A stretch of DNA of 64,000 nucleotides from Ochotona curzoniae (taxonomy: Eukaryota; Chordata; Mammalia; Lagomorpha; Ochotonidae): positions 26,403,501-26,467,500 of the forward strand of contig NW_024466512.1 in assembly GCF_017591425.1 (NCBI RefSeq), read 5' to 3'. The notes under the pieces were generated by a model. It did no database searches. It was not told where the DNA came from and was given only the letters and a program-made list of their open reading frames with translations. Position 1 is the first letter of the stretch; each line of letters begins with the position of its first letter. This document shows, piece by piece, positions 13,193 through 30,936 of the stretch. The position numbers and the translations under genes are program-made.

Positions 13193-14013
13193 TTTTTTTT
13201 TTTTTTTAAATTTTTTTTTTTTTTTATTGTTGCTTACATTGTATTATGTAGTACAGTTTTATAGGCACTGGGGATTCCCCCCACCCCTCCCATACCCCTC
13301 CCCTCATGGTGGATTCCTCCACCTTGTTGCATAACCATAGTTCAAGTTCAGTTGAGATTCATTGCTTGCAAACACATGCCTAGCATAAAGTTCAGCGTCT
13401 TATTGTCCAGATAAGTTCAGTGGCCTCTTGGGGAGACCTTCTATGGTCTGAAGATAGGTCTAACAGAGTAAAGATCCGGTCAGTTAAAAGCCCCAACAAG
13501 GCCTCAGTATCAATATACAACATTATGGAAGTAATTGACATAGTAATGGGTAAACAATATGTTAAAAATAATGCAAGTTCCATTCTTCGAAACATCTGGG
13601 TTGAGACAGTATCAATGACAGGTTCAAAAAATAACAAACAACCAAACAAAAAATTACAGGTTAAATCAAGGCAAACATGTGGTATCTAACCTTTTGGGAT
13701 TCGCTCATTTCCCTTAGCATTATAGTTTCCAGTTGTGCCCATTAGCCACAAAGAACTGCATTTTGTTTTTTTTAATAGCTGAGTAGTATTCCATGGAGTA
13801 GATGAACCAAAGCTTTCTTATCCAATCTTCTGCTGATGGGCATTTTGGTTGCTTCCATGTTTTTGCAATTACTGATTGTGCTGCAATGAACATAGGGATG
13901 CATGTTGGTTTGTCGTAAAACAGGTGTTTTGGATATATTCCTAGGAGTGCTATTGCTGGGTCATATGGTATGCAGATTTTGAGTTGTTTGAGTGTTCTCC
14001 AGACTGATTTCCA
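13193..14013 (-). mobile_element. LINE-1 3' end, 5'-truncated, antisense in intron 1
   Basis: A poly(T) tract is followed on the + strand by the L1 3' UTR (TTATTGTTGCTTACATTGTA) and the C-terminal end of ORF2. It is nearly identical to the copies at 31716 and 32355. The 5' end, at right, joins a CSINE directly with only a few T bases between. A duplication AAACCTGGTTCC / AAACCTGATTCC (13181-13192, 14328-14339) flanks the pair. Confidence 0.9.
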
Positions 14014-14324
14014 TTTTTATTGAAAAGGCAGATATACAGAGAGGAGGAGAGACAGAGAGGAAGATCTTCCATCCAATGATTCACTCCCCAAGTGACCACA
14101 ACAGCTGGAGCTGAGCCAATACGAAGCCAGGAGCCAGGAGCTCTTCTGGGTCTCCCACTCAAGTGCAGGGTCCCAAGGCTTTGGGCTGTCCTTGACTGCT
14201 TTCCCATATCACAAGCAGGGAGCTGGATGGGAAATGGGGCCACTGGGATTAGAACCAATGACCATATGGGATCCCGGCGCGTGCAAGGCGAGGACTTTTA
14301 CCATTACACTATCGGGCCAGGCCC
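14014..14324 (-). mobile_element. CSINE fused to the LINE-1 at 13193-14013
   Basis: This is a full-length antisense CSINE. Its 5' end (the sequence GGGCCTGGCCCGATAGTG on the - strand) touches the shared target-site duplication, and its 3' end lacks the usual A tail where it meets the L1. See the chimera finding. Confidence 0.9.
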
Positions 14325-16678
<2,354 letters not shown>

Positions 16679-17014
16679 TAATTCACAATAACAGTTTGGG
16701 TAGACTAAATGCTATTATGAATGGGCTAAAAATTAGGTGGAAGATCCTAAACAACTGGAATGCACTTTTGTGTACATGAGAGTTGTAGAAGTTAAGTGGG
16801 GCACAAAATTCTTCTCAGACACAGGTTGATTTGGGCTTTAAACCTTTGGCATCTTGTCTCCAGTGTAACCCAGAGTCCAACGCTTAGTGTGGCAATGGAA
16901 GAGGAAAGGATCAAGAATAGTGCAATGAGTTTATAGGCCAGGAATGGAAGCAGGCCAAAAAACTTCTAGCACATCTGTTGGCTATAATATTGTATATGAA
17001 ATAAAAGGTTATCT

Positions 17015-17290
17015 GAAAATCAGAATGAGAGAGAGAGAGATAGAGAGAGAAAACTTTCATTCAGGGGTTCACTCCAGAATTGCCACAATGATCTGTGTTG
17101 GGTCAGGTTCAAGCCAGGAGCCTAGAGATGCATTGAAATCTCCCACATGGCTGGCATGAGCCCATGAACCTGGACCAGCACCCCGTGCTTTTCCAGGCCC
17201 ATTAGCAAGGAGCTAGATCAGAAATATAATAACGGGTGCTCAAACTTTTGCTTACATATGGGATCCCAACATTGCAAGTGCTGGCTTAAC
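17015..17290 (-). mobile_element. CSINE, old copy in intron 3
   Basis: Antisense copy with a GAGAGAGAGAGATAGAGAGA purine tract at its 3' side and GGGATCCCAACATTGCAAGT near its 5' end. Diverged, rabbit-like older subfamily. Confidence 0.7.
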
Positions 17291-17394
17291 ATAAAATACA
17301 GCTTCGTAAATGGACCACATAGAGTTGTCAGAGGAACTGGATGATGTGTTCAGCTGTGTGCACAGGAAATGTGAACATTGATGTAATGAGCTAG

Positions 17395-17970
17395 CAGCCT
17401 TAGGTTCTTATTGCCACACTGTGGTTTTAATAGCCCAATAGTTCTGAATTGCTGCCAATCTCACCATTCCAAACATGATTAAATATTTCTAGAACCCACT
17501 GACTGACACAGTTTACTTTAGAGTCTCCGTTTTCCCAGATTTTCACTGCCAACACATAGCTGGGGTAAATATTAATTTGTTCTATTCTCTGTACTGTTGT
17601 GGTTCCAGGTGTCCTCTGCAGGTTCCGATAGACTGCTATATCCTCCATGTACACCTGGATATGCTGTCTACTGTTCCATCTGAGCCTCTGAGAGGCTCGG
17701 CTTTGACACTTGCACTCTATAGTCAGACCATTGAAACCTGCACTTCTCTTCATGGTTGGGGTTCTGAGATCAGCAGTTCAGTTCAAGGGATCCTCAAACA
17801 AACTGTCTGAGGTGTTTCCTGGCCTGACTCCTGTGTGTGCATGCCAGTACAGGGTCCAGAACAGCCTGTCGCCCCCAATCAGCTTATGCATATGTTGGTG
17901 GTTGCAATTGCTGGGTTACTTCTGTTTCCAGCCATGTCTTCTATAAGAACCAATGGGTGCTGGCATCCAG
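17395..17970 (-). repeat. Fragment of the composite lagomorph repeat (same family as 39753-44620)
   Basis: The stretch from AGTTCTGAATTGCTGCCAAT to CACCTGGATATGCTGTCTAC matches 40965-41200 closely in order and orientation. It then continues into AATCAGCTTATGCATATG and AACCAATGGGTGCTGG, as at 41398-41480. It is truncated before the tandem array. Confidence 0.7.
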
Positions 17971-19291
17971 CCTGATTCTGCCCACCTAGATATGTTAATA
18001 TGCTTAATTAATTCAATGGTAAAACATTCCATTATGTTAGACTTACCACAATTTTCTTACCTGGCTTTTAGTTTTTGGCTAGGATTGTTTATACATTTTC
18101 TATTAGGACACAGTTACAATCTTTTTAACTCATTGTGTTTTTGGACAATCTTCTTTGGATGAAATTTATAAATAGAAATACTTAATGAGTATTGAACTTT
18201 GATATACATTTTGCAGGAATTGATGTTTTTGCAATGAATTTATATTTCAAGGAGAACTCACCATCAATTGATTTGACTTTTCCCACGTTGACTGTGATCT
18301 TTTGTCAGGAACCTGACCTTGCTAACCTACCTCTGCCTGATCCCCGATTTGTGGAACCTTATTGCTTTGGGGAAGCCCTTTCATCTCTGGATATTTCTAA
18401 GGGTTGAGAATTCTTTTCACAGATTTGTGCAGCATCTTGTGCATGTAATTTAGCAATTTGTATTTGTTGCTGCCGACAGGCAGCAGTGAAAATTCTCCTG
18501 AATTCTGGTTGGGATGTTGAGGCTAATGATGCCATGCACACATCAACATCCCAGGAAAAGTCTTCATTTACTGCCTTCTTTGAAGAGCAGGGTGATTTCC
18601 AAATCTGAATATTGTGTGAGAAAGCAGGGACAGAATATTGGTTTGAGGTTTTCATGGTGTTTAGGGAGGAGAGGAGTAAAATGATTGCCATGTGTGGGCA
18701 AGGACCTGTGTGGACTAGACCTGGTACTTGAGGTAAAGGAGAGAGCCGTTGGGCACTTTGATCCACTTGTCCATGTGTGAACAGAAGGGAAAATGGAGGA
18801 CAGTGAGGTTTATGAGTTGTCAACAGTCAAATTTCAAAAACTGAAATTGTGTTCTTTATTATCTATGGGAAACTGGTTTCCAAAAACATTTTAGGAACAA
18901 TTTGAAGGCAATTCTAAAGTTTCTTTTTATACTGCTCTTCTGCAAGATAGTATGACAGTTGTTTCAAATGAGTTTTGGAAATACAAATTCCAAGTTGTTT
19001 CAGTCTCTTGGCTTTGATATTAGCTTGCTCAATTTTTTGTGGACCTGCTGAGGAAGCATCCACACTGAGATTTAAATTGCTGACATTGATAGATATTTTA
19101 GAATAAATTCTTTTCACTTGTTCTCTTATCTTGGTTAAGGACATTTAGAAATGGCTTAAATAGGAGAAATTTTGGGGGAATACTAAAAACCGGACTGGAT
19201 TGAAACATTGTGTTTGGGAAACATAATCAGCAGTCACTTGAAGATTTCTGTGGGGACTGTGTACTTACTCCCTGTTTTCGCTTTCTCTCAG
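17971..19291. other. Intron 3 (3' part)
   Basis: An LTR- or LINE-like origin is possible at 18200-18830, but nothing is identified. No exon-4 duplicate is present. Confidence 0.5.
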
Positions 19292-19451
19292 CATCCCCCG
19301 TGATCCTTCCTCCCTTCTGTCCTACGTTCCCTGCAATGTGATCTGCTCCATCATTTTCCAGAATCGTTTTGAATACAGTGATCCAAAGTTTCAAGCGTTG
19401 GTCAAGTATTTTCATGAAAACCTCAGGATTGTAAGCAGTCCCTGGATACAG
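19292..19451 (+). CDS. CYP2C: CYP2C exon 4, one base short (frameshift)
   Basis: The acceptor TTTCTCTCAG and donor GTAAGG are good, and the downstream frame reads [16 protein letters not shown] through SSPWIQ as expected. The exon is 160 bp instead of 161. The base is missing near the start, where the expected Ala-Ser-Pro-Cys/Arg-Asp codons contain a five-C run at 19295-19299. In the frame imposed by exons 1-3 the reading stops at TGA 19339-19341. The paralogous exon on the other strand is 161 bp and open. Confidence 0.88.
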
Positions 19452-19535
19452 GTAAGGTCTCATTGTATTTAAATCAAAAGAAAATTTCTGGTTGATCTAT
19501 TGCTCAAGTCTATCACCTTCTACCTGCCTATTTTA

Positions 19536-19878
19536 TTTTATTATTTTTTAAAAAGATTAATTTATTTTTATTGGAAAGGCAGATATACAGAGAGGAGGAG
19601 AGATAGAGAGGAAGGTCTTCCATCCAATGATTCACTCCCCAAGTGGCTGTAACAGCTGGAGCTGAGCCAATCCAAAGCCAGGAGCCAGGAACTCTTCTGG
19701 GTCGCCCACGCAAGTGCAGGGTCCCAAGGCTTTGAGCTGTGCTCAATTGCTTTCCCAGGCCATAAGCAGGGAGCTGGATGGGAAGCAGGGCTGCTGGAAC
19801 TAGAACCAGTGCCCATATGGGATCCTGGTGCTTTCAATGCGAGGACTTTAACCACTATACTATTGTGCCGGGCCCCCT
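19536..19878 (-). mobile_element. CSINE in intron 4 of the + strand CYP2C gene
   Basis: Full-length antisense copy, TTTTTATTGGAAAGGCAGAT to TATTGTGCCGGGCCC. The flanks TGCCTATTTTA (19525-19535 and 19879-19889) are an 11-bp target-site duplication. Confidence 0.9.
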
Positions 19879-20172
19879 TGCCTATTTTAAATATCAATAT
19901 ATTTACCACACTACCATTTGTAACCACATGTGTTAACATATCAACTTAATGTGTTGAGATGAAACTTGAAGCATGCAATAAAGCAGAATATGAAGAAAAA
20001 CATACTATCAGAGTTCTTTATTGCTAGAAAGATTTGCTTTGAGACATCCTATATTCCATTTTGTGCAATGTTTACAATTATAGAGATTGATGATATAAAA
20101 TTGATTTATTACTATGATACAGTATCGTAAAATATGTGTAAGTTATATTGTGCAATCATTAAAAGCTACAAT

Positions 20173-20500
20173 GCAGGCTCAGTGTGGTAGCCTAGCAGCT
20201 AAAGTCCTTGCCTTACATGTGCTGGGATTCCATATAGGTGCTGGTTCATGTCCTGGTGGCCTTGCTTCCCATCCAGCTCCCTGCTTGTAGCCTGGGAAAG
20301 CATTGGAGAACGGCCCAAAGCTTTGGGACCCTGTACCCACAAGAGAGACCCAGAGGAGGCTCCAGGCTGCTGGCTTCAGATCAGCTCAGCTCTGGTTATT
20401 GCAGCCACTGGGGAGTGAATCAGAGGACAGAGGATCTTTCTCTCTCTCTTTCCTCCTCTCTGTATATCTGCCTTTCCAATAAAAATAAATTTTTTTGAAA
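20173..20500 (+). mobile_element. CSINE in intron 4 of the + strand CYP2C gene
   Basis: Full-length sense copy ending CTTTCCAATAAAAATAAATT. The target-site duplication AAAAGCTACAAT lies at 20161-20172 and 20501-20512. Confidence 0.9.
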
Positions 20501-21899
20501 AAAAGCTACAATTCATGATCTCCAGGGTTGCCCAGCACATGTACTTGGTGTTGTCCAGTATGCCTTGGGCATGTGCTGACCTTCCTACTTGGAAATGTTC
20601 AGTGTCAGCCTTTAGACCATGTGCCTGGGGGCCAAAGTGAATCCCAGGTACTACCAGCCAGACCTGACAATACTTGAAGTTCAACCAAAGTGTGGGGAAC
20701 TAAACATGAGTCTATAGGTCTGAAAGAGAAATTACATAAACTCCAAAGTTCTTAGCAGTAGAAACTTCAACCCTACCAAGAGATCTGTGAACAACATTAG
20801 TTCAGAAATACATAATTTAAAAAAAATGTATAGACTCAAACTGCACATATTTTTAGTCCCCAATCCAATACTAACTGAAAGAGGAGGTGCTTAGTAGATA
20901 GTAACTGATACTTTGGAATTTAATTGTAATTCAGCTAACAATTCGTATGAACTTCAGTGTTCTTTCTCAACTTCTAATTGTGGTTGGAAAACACTTCAGT
21001 CTTTAACATCATGCTGTTATAAATGTGAATAAGCTTGGTTACAGTGGCAAATTTAGAATTATAAGCACAATAAAATAATATTTGCAGTGAAACCCCCCTT
21101 TAAGTTTCTGTGAAGATTCATGGTCAGGATACCTTCTTCCTGGCAAGTATCAAAGAATACAAATAGTCTAACCTGTTCAATCCTTGAAACAGGAAATTAG
21201 GACTCAGAACTAATCAGCTTATTTTCCAAAGTGGCTTATTGAAGACCACAGGGAGCTGGTTTTGAAATCTAGTTCTTGTTGAGTCTGATTCTATTATTTA
21301 TTCCACTAGCAAGAATACATTGTTTCAGTGTCTCAAGGGTGTGAAGTCTCTAAGGGATTGTGTGAAGCAGAGTCAGTGGGCACTTGGAGCTGCAAAAGCC
21401 CAATGAGTCAGGTGGATGTGCACACTCAAAGGGACAGTGAATGCCTATGAACAGAATGCTTGATCGTTTGGGGATTAATGTTTATGATGTACCGTTTCTT
21501 GTCATAGCAAAAGTGCGTAAGTCCCATCCACTTTGAGGTGACACCCCAGAAAAATGCACATAGGCCAAAGTGGATTCCAGCTCTGGTCACACTCAAGTGG
21601 TGCCATAGAATCACAAACTTACCTTTTGAAGTCAGTGTTCTCGGGTGGATTGAGCTGACAACAGGGCAAGTTCTTGTATTCCTACAGAGAGGGAAATGAG
21701 TGTGAGAGGGTTTGAAGTTGATTTGCAACCTGTTCATCTTCTAACCGTAACTGTTTTGTTCTGTGCCCTCTTCTCTAAATGTCAGGAAGCAAGTCTTATT
21801 TATCTTTATCTACTCCACATGTAGCAGATGGTATGTGACACCTAGTAAGGTCCTGAACTGCTGCTGAATGAACTAATAAAGGATTCTTTCCTCTTTTAG

Positions 21900-22073
21900 T
21901 TTTATAATGCTTTCCCTGTTTTACGTTGTCTCCCTGGGTGTCATAACGAGTTGTTTAACAACATTGCCGCCCAAAAAAAGTTTATTTTGGAGAAAGTAAG
22001 AGAGCATCAAGAATCTTTGGACTTGAATAACCCTCGAGATTATATTGACTATTTCCTGATTAAAATGGAAAAG
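21900..22073 (+). CDS. CYP2C: CYP2C exon 5
   Basis: This is 174 bp in phase 0. It encodes [19 protein letters not shown] and then [20 protein letters not shown] to FLIKMEK. The family norm is 177 bp; one codon is missing in frame in the F-G region (FPVLRCLPG against a usual 10-residue FPxLIDxxPG). Acceptor CTCTTTTAG, donor GTATGA. Confidence 0.92.
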
Positions 22074-22268
22074 GTATGATGTGACCATACTTTTCTACTT
22101 AATCTCTCTGTGTGATGTGACTTCTGGATTACCTTTGTTTCTCTTGGTTTCTGGGATATTAAATAAAATTTTCCTCTTCTAAGATGTATTCATTGCTTGC
22201 ACACCCTCTTTTTTATATGCTATTTATAATACATGTGCTGAACAATTAATTCTGGTATTCAATCCTAG

Positions 22269-22410
22269 GAGAAATACAATGAAAAGTCTGAATTTACCCT
22301 GGACAACCTGTTTGTTAGTATATGGGATCTGTTTACTGCAGGAACAGAAACCACAAGTACTACAATTCGATATGGACTCTTGCTCCTGCTGAAACACCCT
22401 GAGGTCGCAG
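22269..22410 (+). CDS. CYP2C: CYP2C exon 6 (I-helix)
   Basis: This 142-bp exon encodes [14 protein letters not shown], then [13 protein letters not shown], the oxygen-activating I-helix motif with the conserved acidic-alcohol pair, and [13 protein letters not shown]. Acceptor AATCCTAG, donor GTACGA. Confidence 0.93.
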
Positions 22411-23640
22411 GTACGATTCTAGATGAAAGCAGAACAACAATGAGAACTGTCTAGAAAGTGTATGGAAAGCATTTCCAGGAAAAGTGCATGTAACTACTAC
22501 TAGATGGATTTAGTTCATGTGAAATAACTTAAAGATATAATGGCATATTTTAATAACAGAGACTGGGAGGGGAGAGGCAGCTGTTTCTCCTGACAGTGTG
22601 CCAAGTATACTACAGCAATAGCTACGGAAGAGCACCCTGAGTCCTTTACTCAGCTGTGGACAGGTGTAGAAGCTATTGTCTCAGGATCTGCAGAAAAGTA
22701 GATGCTTTCCATGCCCAGATAAATTTATCTTCTCAAAAAGCACTTCTACTCAACTGTTAGGATGCAGAGATTTGCCTAACAAGAACACAATCTGTGACCA
22801 CAAAAAGATCCATTCATCTGTTAAGAGGAGTTATAGCCACGGTAGGAAAAGACCCTCTTTTTAAAAAGAAATTTCTTAAATGCGTCACCGACTTCTCTTG
22901 GAGATGTAGCTTTTCCATTTTTTTCTACCTCGTTATGGTGTCCTATCTAAGAGAAGGTGTTCTTTATTACTGTGTCATGTTTTAGATTTTGGTGCGTTGA
23001 GACATGGTTAGTATGATTACATTTAACAGTGCTTGTCTTCAGGAGACTGGCATCCCATGTTCTCACTTTTGGGTCCCCCTTTTCCTCTCCTATGAATAGG
23101 AGAAGCTTTCCTTGTAATGCCATGCAGAAGCACAGGCTGCACACCCCTTCTGCTGGCCTTTGTGAGTCATGCTACCTCTGGGCTTTTCCCATGACTCAGA
23201 CTTCCTCAGCTGCATACGTCCTGCCATGATAACAGCTGAAAATAGTGTAGGACATTGACTCCCAACCTTTAAATCTTGTGCAGACGAAGAGCATTGCAAT
23301 AGCTCCTCTTACATGCTTTTCTCTGTGACTTAGACTTTCCATTTAATGTTTTATATAGTCTCTCCCTATAGATTTTACTCTTCATTCTTCCCTTGTTTGT
23401 CGTTACTCTGGCATTCTTCTGAGCGTTCTGATTTTATCAGTGTTCTTTAAAACTCTGTGTCGTCACTCTCTTCTGGATGAAAATCCATTTTCTCAATCTG
23501 GGAAGGTAAAATTAAACTTGTGTGTGATTCACACGTTTGTTCTTGTTCTCAAGCCTGGAATTTCCACATACTCCATAGGAAAGACAGATCTTCATCTAGT
23601 AATAACTGCTAGACCAACATGATATCATGGGATTGCTACT

Positions 23641-23708
23641 TTGGGATTGGGTTACTAACACTAGTACTGGTGACTTGGGATTGGGTTACTAACACTAGTA
23701 CTGGTGAC
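23641..23708 (+). repeat. Perfect 34-bp tandem duplication in intron 6
   Basis: The unit TTGGGATTGGGTTACTAACA plus the next 14 bases occurs twice with no difference, at 23641-23674 and 23675-23708. Confidence 0.95.
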
Positions 23709-24309
23709 TTGGTGTTGTTCCTTTCCTAGTTGAAGCTGTGTTTGCCTAGAATCATGGCTATTGCACTACATCTCTGACTCCTTGTTTGTTTAAGGGAGAT
23801 CTCATGGGAAAGCCACCCATTCTCTGTGTAATCTTAGGAAAGTGGTGTACTTGCCTAGGTTGGGCCTCAGTAAAATACGCAAAATAACACTCAGCATATA
23901 GAACTATTCTTAATTGTTACAAAATAAATGATAAAATGAATAGTTCAGCTTATTAATCATGAATCACAACTTCATAAATGGTATCTTAATTCCTATGCCT
24001 CTGTGCAGTACCAATTAAGCACCTTATCACCTTGTTCTACTTTTAAACATGTTATACATGAAACATTTCATACTTTTGAAATTGGCATTTAAGATAAAAG
24101 CTGGCATCCACAAAATTATTGAAGTTCATCTTCTTTGATGAATTCTCAAATTGCAGAACCCCAAATAGTCCATACATACAAGCTCTGGATTGGGAAATGA
24201 ATTTCATGATACAGCTGTGTTTCATATATGCACACATGTTTAAGTGTATAATGAACTTGCAATTTTCCCAGGAAATTGAAACACCTCTTTTTTTTTCTTT
24301 CTAAGGTAG

Positions 24310-27400
<3,091 letters not shown>

Positions 27401-27696
27401 AGAAGACATAAGATGCAGAGGGAGGCTGTCCTGCCTGTCTTATGGCCTGAATCACACCATGAGCTCTGTCTCTTCTGACGTTTTCATCCTTGAAGCTCCA
27501 GTTCAAATCATCCTGCATGAAAGAAAGCTCACTGTTTTATCACCAGTTGAATTATTTTTAGAATATAATCCTGAATCATAAGCACCTTGTCATCAATGGT
27601 ACATACCTATGGGAAAGCATATATAAGTGTGATATCTTGTTGCAATGAAAAGTAATAATCAAACGTAATCTTGTAAAAGCATCCAAGAAATGCTAA

Positions 27697-27702
27697 AATA
27701 AA
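27697..27702 (+). terminator. Poly(A) signal AATAAA of the + strand CYP2C gene
   Basis: A canonical AATAAA lies 297 bp after the stop codon, a plausible 3' UTR length for CYP2C. The cleavage site itself is not visible. Confidence 0.6.
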
Positions 27703-28349
27703 CTTTGAAGTTCATTCATCTCTCCTGCCTATAAATTTACATGGGAATAAGTCTCGACGTTGGAACATTCTGTGTTTCCCAATGCTATTGAAATATAGCT
27801 ACTTGTCTATATGGAAACATATATGATGAACATGTAGGTGTATGTATTTAGGTGTATACAGATAAAGGGAGAAAACAAAAGAAAATTACTTTAGCCCAAG
27901 GGAATAACATGAGCTAAAGTTGGAATATATCAGTTTGTTCCAGGATACCCTTTCTTGTATTCAGTGGTTAGGTACACACATACACACACTGAATGCATAA
28001 TAATCAGTTCAACAATAAAGGAATGTGTGGATATGATTATACTTGAACACATAAACAGGCTAACATGTACCTGTTTTTTTCATGTGTGTATTGGAAGCTC
28101 TTATTTAACTATGACACATAACAGATACGCTTACAAGTCACATAAATACATGTACTTCATTGCATGTTAGTGTAGAATTTCAAAATTATTATTCTGTTGA
28201 GATCTACTTCCTAATCCAGCGATATTTAGATTTAAAAAATCTTAAGTACAAGTGCTATTATTGTATGTTTGTATCATTATTCTTACACTATTTAGACTGT
28301 TTTTGTGGATGTGGAATGGTTGTGCTACAAAGAGTATCTGAACTTATAA

Positions 28350-28668
28350 TTTTTTTTTAAAAAGCTTTATTTATTTTTATTGGAAAGGCAAATTTACAGA
28401 GAGCAGAGACAGAGAGAAGGATCTTCCTTCTGCTGGTTCATTCCCCAAGTGGCTGCAATGGCCAGAGGTACACCAATCCGAAACCTAAAGCCAGGAGCTT
28501 CTTCTGGGTCTCCTAAGTGGGTGCAGGGTCCCAAGGCTTTTGGCCACTCTTTACTGTTTTCCCCGGCCACAAGCAGGAAGCTGGATGGAAAGTGGAGCTG
28601 CCGGGATTAGAACTGGGATTCTGGTGCCTGCAAGGCAAGGATTTAGTATCTTGGCTATTGCATGGAGA
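28350..28668 (-). mobile_element. CSINE downstream of the + strand CYP2C gene
   Basis: Antisense copy from TTATTTTTATTGGAAAGGCA to the 5' part near TGGTGCCTGCAAGGCAAGGA. It lies immediately before the second copy of the low-copy segment. Confidence 0.87.
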
Positions 28669-29326
28669 AAACATGCAGTTGGGAGCTGTTGGGATGTTTC
28701 TGGATTCCCAGATATGGGATCAGCTCACCTAAGCCGCTCTGGACTGGGGGTACATGTGGCCATTGCTGCTCTCCACTAATGTAAGCAGATTCGAATACCC
28801 TATGATATCTTAGTCTGGCTGACTAATTTTGCTACGGGACAAAATCCTCAGGCTCTTGCTGCTTAGATGCTTTACAAAGTGGCAGTAATTTCTGGAACCA
28901 AAGCATGGTTTTCCTGTCCAACAAGCCAGCTGAAAGGTCTTCTGCGAGGAGGAGATAGCTGCACGTGGAAGTGGGACTATTGAGTGCAGTCAGTTGATTG
29001 CCAGGCAGCTCTTCAGATCAGAAAAAGTCTGGGTGGAGGAGTCTAGATAATGCTTCTCAGCTCAAATGAGAGCTGCCTATCCTTTGCTCAGCTGGGAGTG
29101 AGAGCTGCCTTTCTAGGTCATCTCCTTTCAGCAGTCCTTTGAGATTCATATGAAGTGTTATTGTTTGGCAGACACAGGTAATTTATACCACCAGCAGTCA
29201 GTCCTAGCCAGCTGAAATATGAAAAGGGAAGGGAACATGCCTTCATTTTGGCTATGATTTGCATAGGTACCAGTAGGTGTGTTCTCAGGGAGATGCCCAA
29301 GAGAACTGATATACAGAGCCTGTGGT

Positions 29327-29697
29327 TGTTGAGACCATTCAAGATTGTCAAAACCTGTCAGGCTAGGATCTAGCCATATGGTGCCATTCTCCTTGGGCCA
29401 CTGTCTCTGTGTCCCATGTTTGCATATACACTGTGAGTATTGGCAAACAGGGTGGTGTCTAAACCCTGAGAAGCAGACCCCTCAGCAAGGGGGGAAACTT
29501 GCAATTCATGGGAAGAACACTGTCCCTCAGTATGTGGCTAGGAAAATAACACCTTCAAGCAGCAGCACAGGAATTGCCCTGCCATTTCCTAGCTGGTGAC
29601 GAGACCATCAATGGGCAATGTCTTCTGCAGACTCCAGCTCAGAGAGTCAAAGAGGGAAACTATTAATAATCCAGGATCCTTCCTGAAACCCAGCTCC

Positions 29698-29761
<64 letters not shown>

Positions 29762-29950
29762 TCCCCGCCTTCTCCCTTTCAGGAGAAATGGCATCTCCCA
29801 GTTCTCTCTTGGGAGGTGCTTTCCCTTTCTTCCTTTTTTCCACATTCATCTGTTCATTTCACAGATAAAACTGCTCTGTCTGCAAGAGATTTCAGGCTTT
29901 TTATTTCTATACTAATAAAAGGACCCACTGAGCTTGCTGGTTATAGTTCT
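29327..29950 (+). mobile_element. LTR-like insertion with (TC)n tract in low-copy segment copy 2
   Basis: This block is absent from copy 1. Its 3' part (GCTTTTTATTTCTATACTAA, then a stretch before CTGGTTATAG) resembles 44815-44865, which suggests a shared LTR end. Boundaries are approximate. Confidence 0.35.
29698..29762 (+). repeat. (TC)n microsatellite
   Basis: About 65 bp of TC dinucleotide with one G interruption near 29741. Open frames here on both strands are low-complexity Ser-Leu or Arg-Glu strings and are not genes. Confidence 0.95.
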
Positions 29951-30936
29951 GAGGTGTGTTTCCATTTGCTGATATGAGTGTCACTTACACTTCACTGTGG
30001 GTGTACAATCATTGTCTCTACATTGACAATGAGTTACTTAATCAGGAAACTGCTACAATGATTCCTTTTCTCAGTGTGACACACATCATCCAATCAATTG
30101 AGTGCCAAAGCTGGAACATTCATCTCTGTCCCTAGATACTGATGTACTTGCTCCTGGGCCTTGGACAGTGGTGTACACCAGCGTTTCTTTCGCTTTCCTC
30201 TTCTTGTGACATTGACCTCAGACTGGGGGTTGCACTCTTGGTTCTCAGACCATACACTTACATTCCTGGTTCTCTAGTTTGCAGATGGCATATGATGGGG
30301 CTTTCTGACTCAGCACTTGGGCAAAAGTCTCATACTATTTCTATCTTTTTATGTCTCTGTTTATCCTAGGTGTTTTGTTTCTCTGATTGTTCTAATATCC
30401 TTATTCAGGAATTAGACTCCCATCATTTTAGCCTAGAAAATGGATTCTGCACTTTGGTAGTTCTATAGACAAAGATGCCTACAAAATGTCAAGGAAAAAT
30501 GGAATGTTTTAGAAAGCATTTAAAATCCTTCCAGATGGGGTCTTTAAATGTTAAAAGCCTATTTTGAAAGTAAAATGCTTGGGTTTCATTTTTTTTTGCA
30601 CCACTATAATTTATGATTGTGACTACTTCCCAGTCTTTTTCGAGGGAGTATTCCTCAGATAGTTACACTTCTGACTCCAGACATTTCACCTAAACGCTTC
30701 ATCATCCATTCAGGTCAGAGATGCTCTTAAAATAGAGGCTATTCCAGTTTTGCCAGTAGAATTAGTATTATTTCTTAGCTACTAGTTGATTACAACATCA
30801 TTACATAAGTGGCTATTTTTGAGTTACTGTGAAAATGGCATTTAAAAAAAATGAAACAAGGCATTGTTTTGTTAACAAGAGTCTGAAGGGAAAAAAGAAA
30901 CAATGCTTCACTAAGGTTTGGATCATCTACAGTTTT

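Larger units (their letters stand above)
28664..30540 (+). repeat. Low-copy segment, copy 2 (paired with 7723-9800)
   Basis: This is the second copy, starting about 1.3 kb after the end of the + strand CYP2C coding region. It matches copy 1 on both sides of an insertion at about 29327-29950, which contains the (TC)n tract and an LTR-like end. Divergence looks like 15-20% by eye. Confidence 0.65.

Noticed and set aside
13420..13689. 89-codon open frame repeated at 32578-32847
   Set aside because: It repeats because it lies within LINE-1 3' UTR copies, not because it is a host gene family.
29589..29868. Ser-Leu-rich and Arg-Glu-rich open frames
   Set aside because: They are translations of the (TC)n microsatellite.
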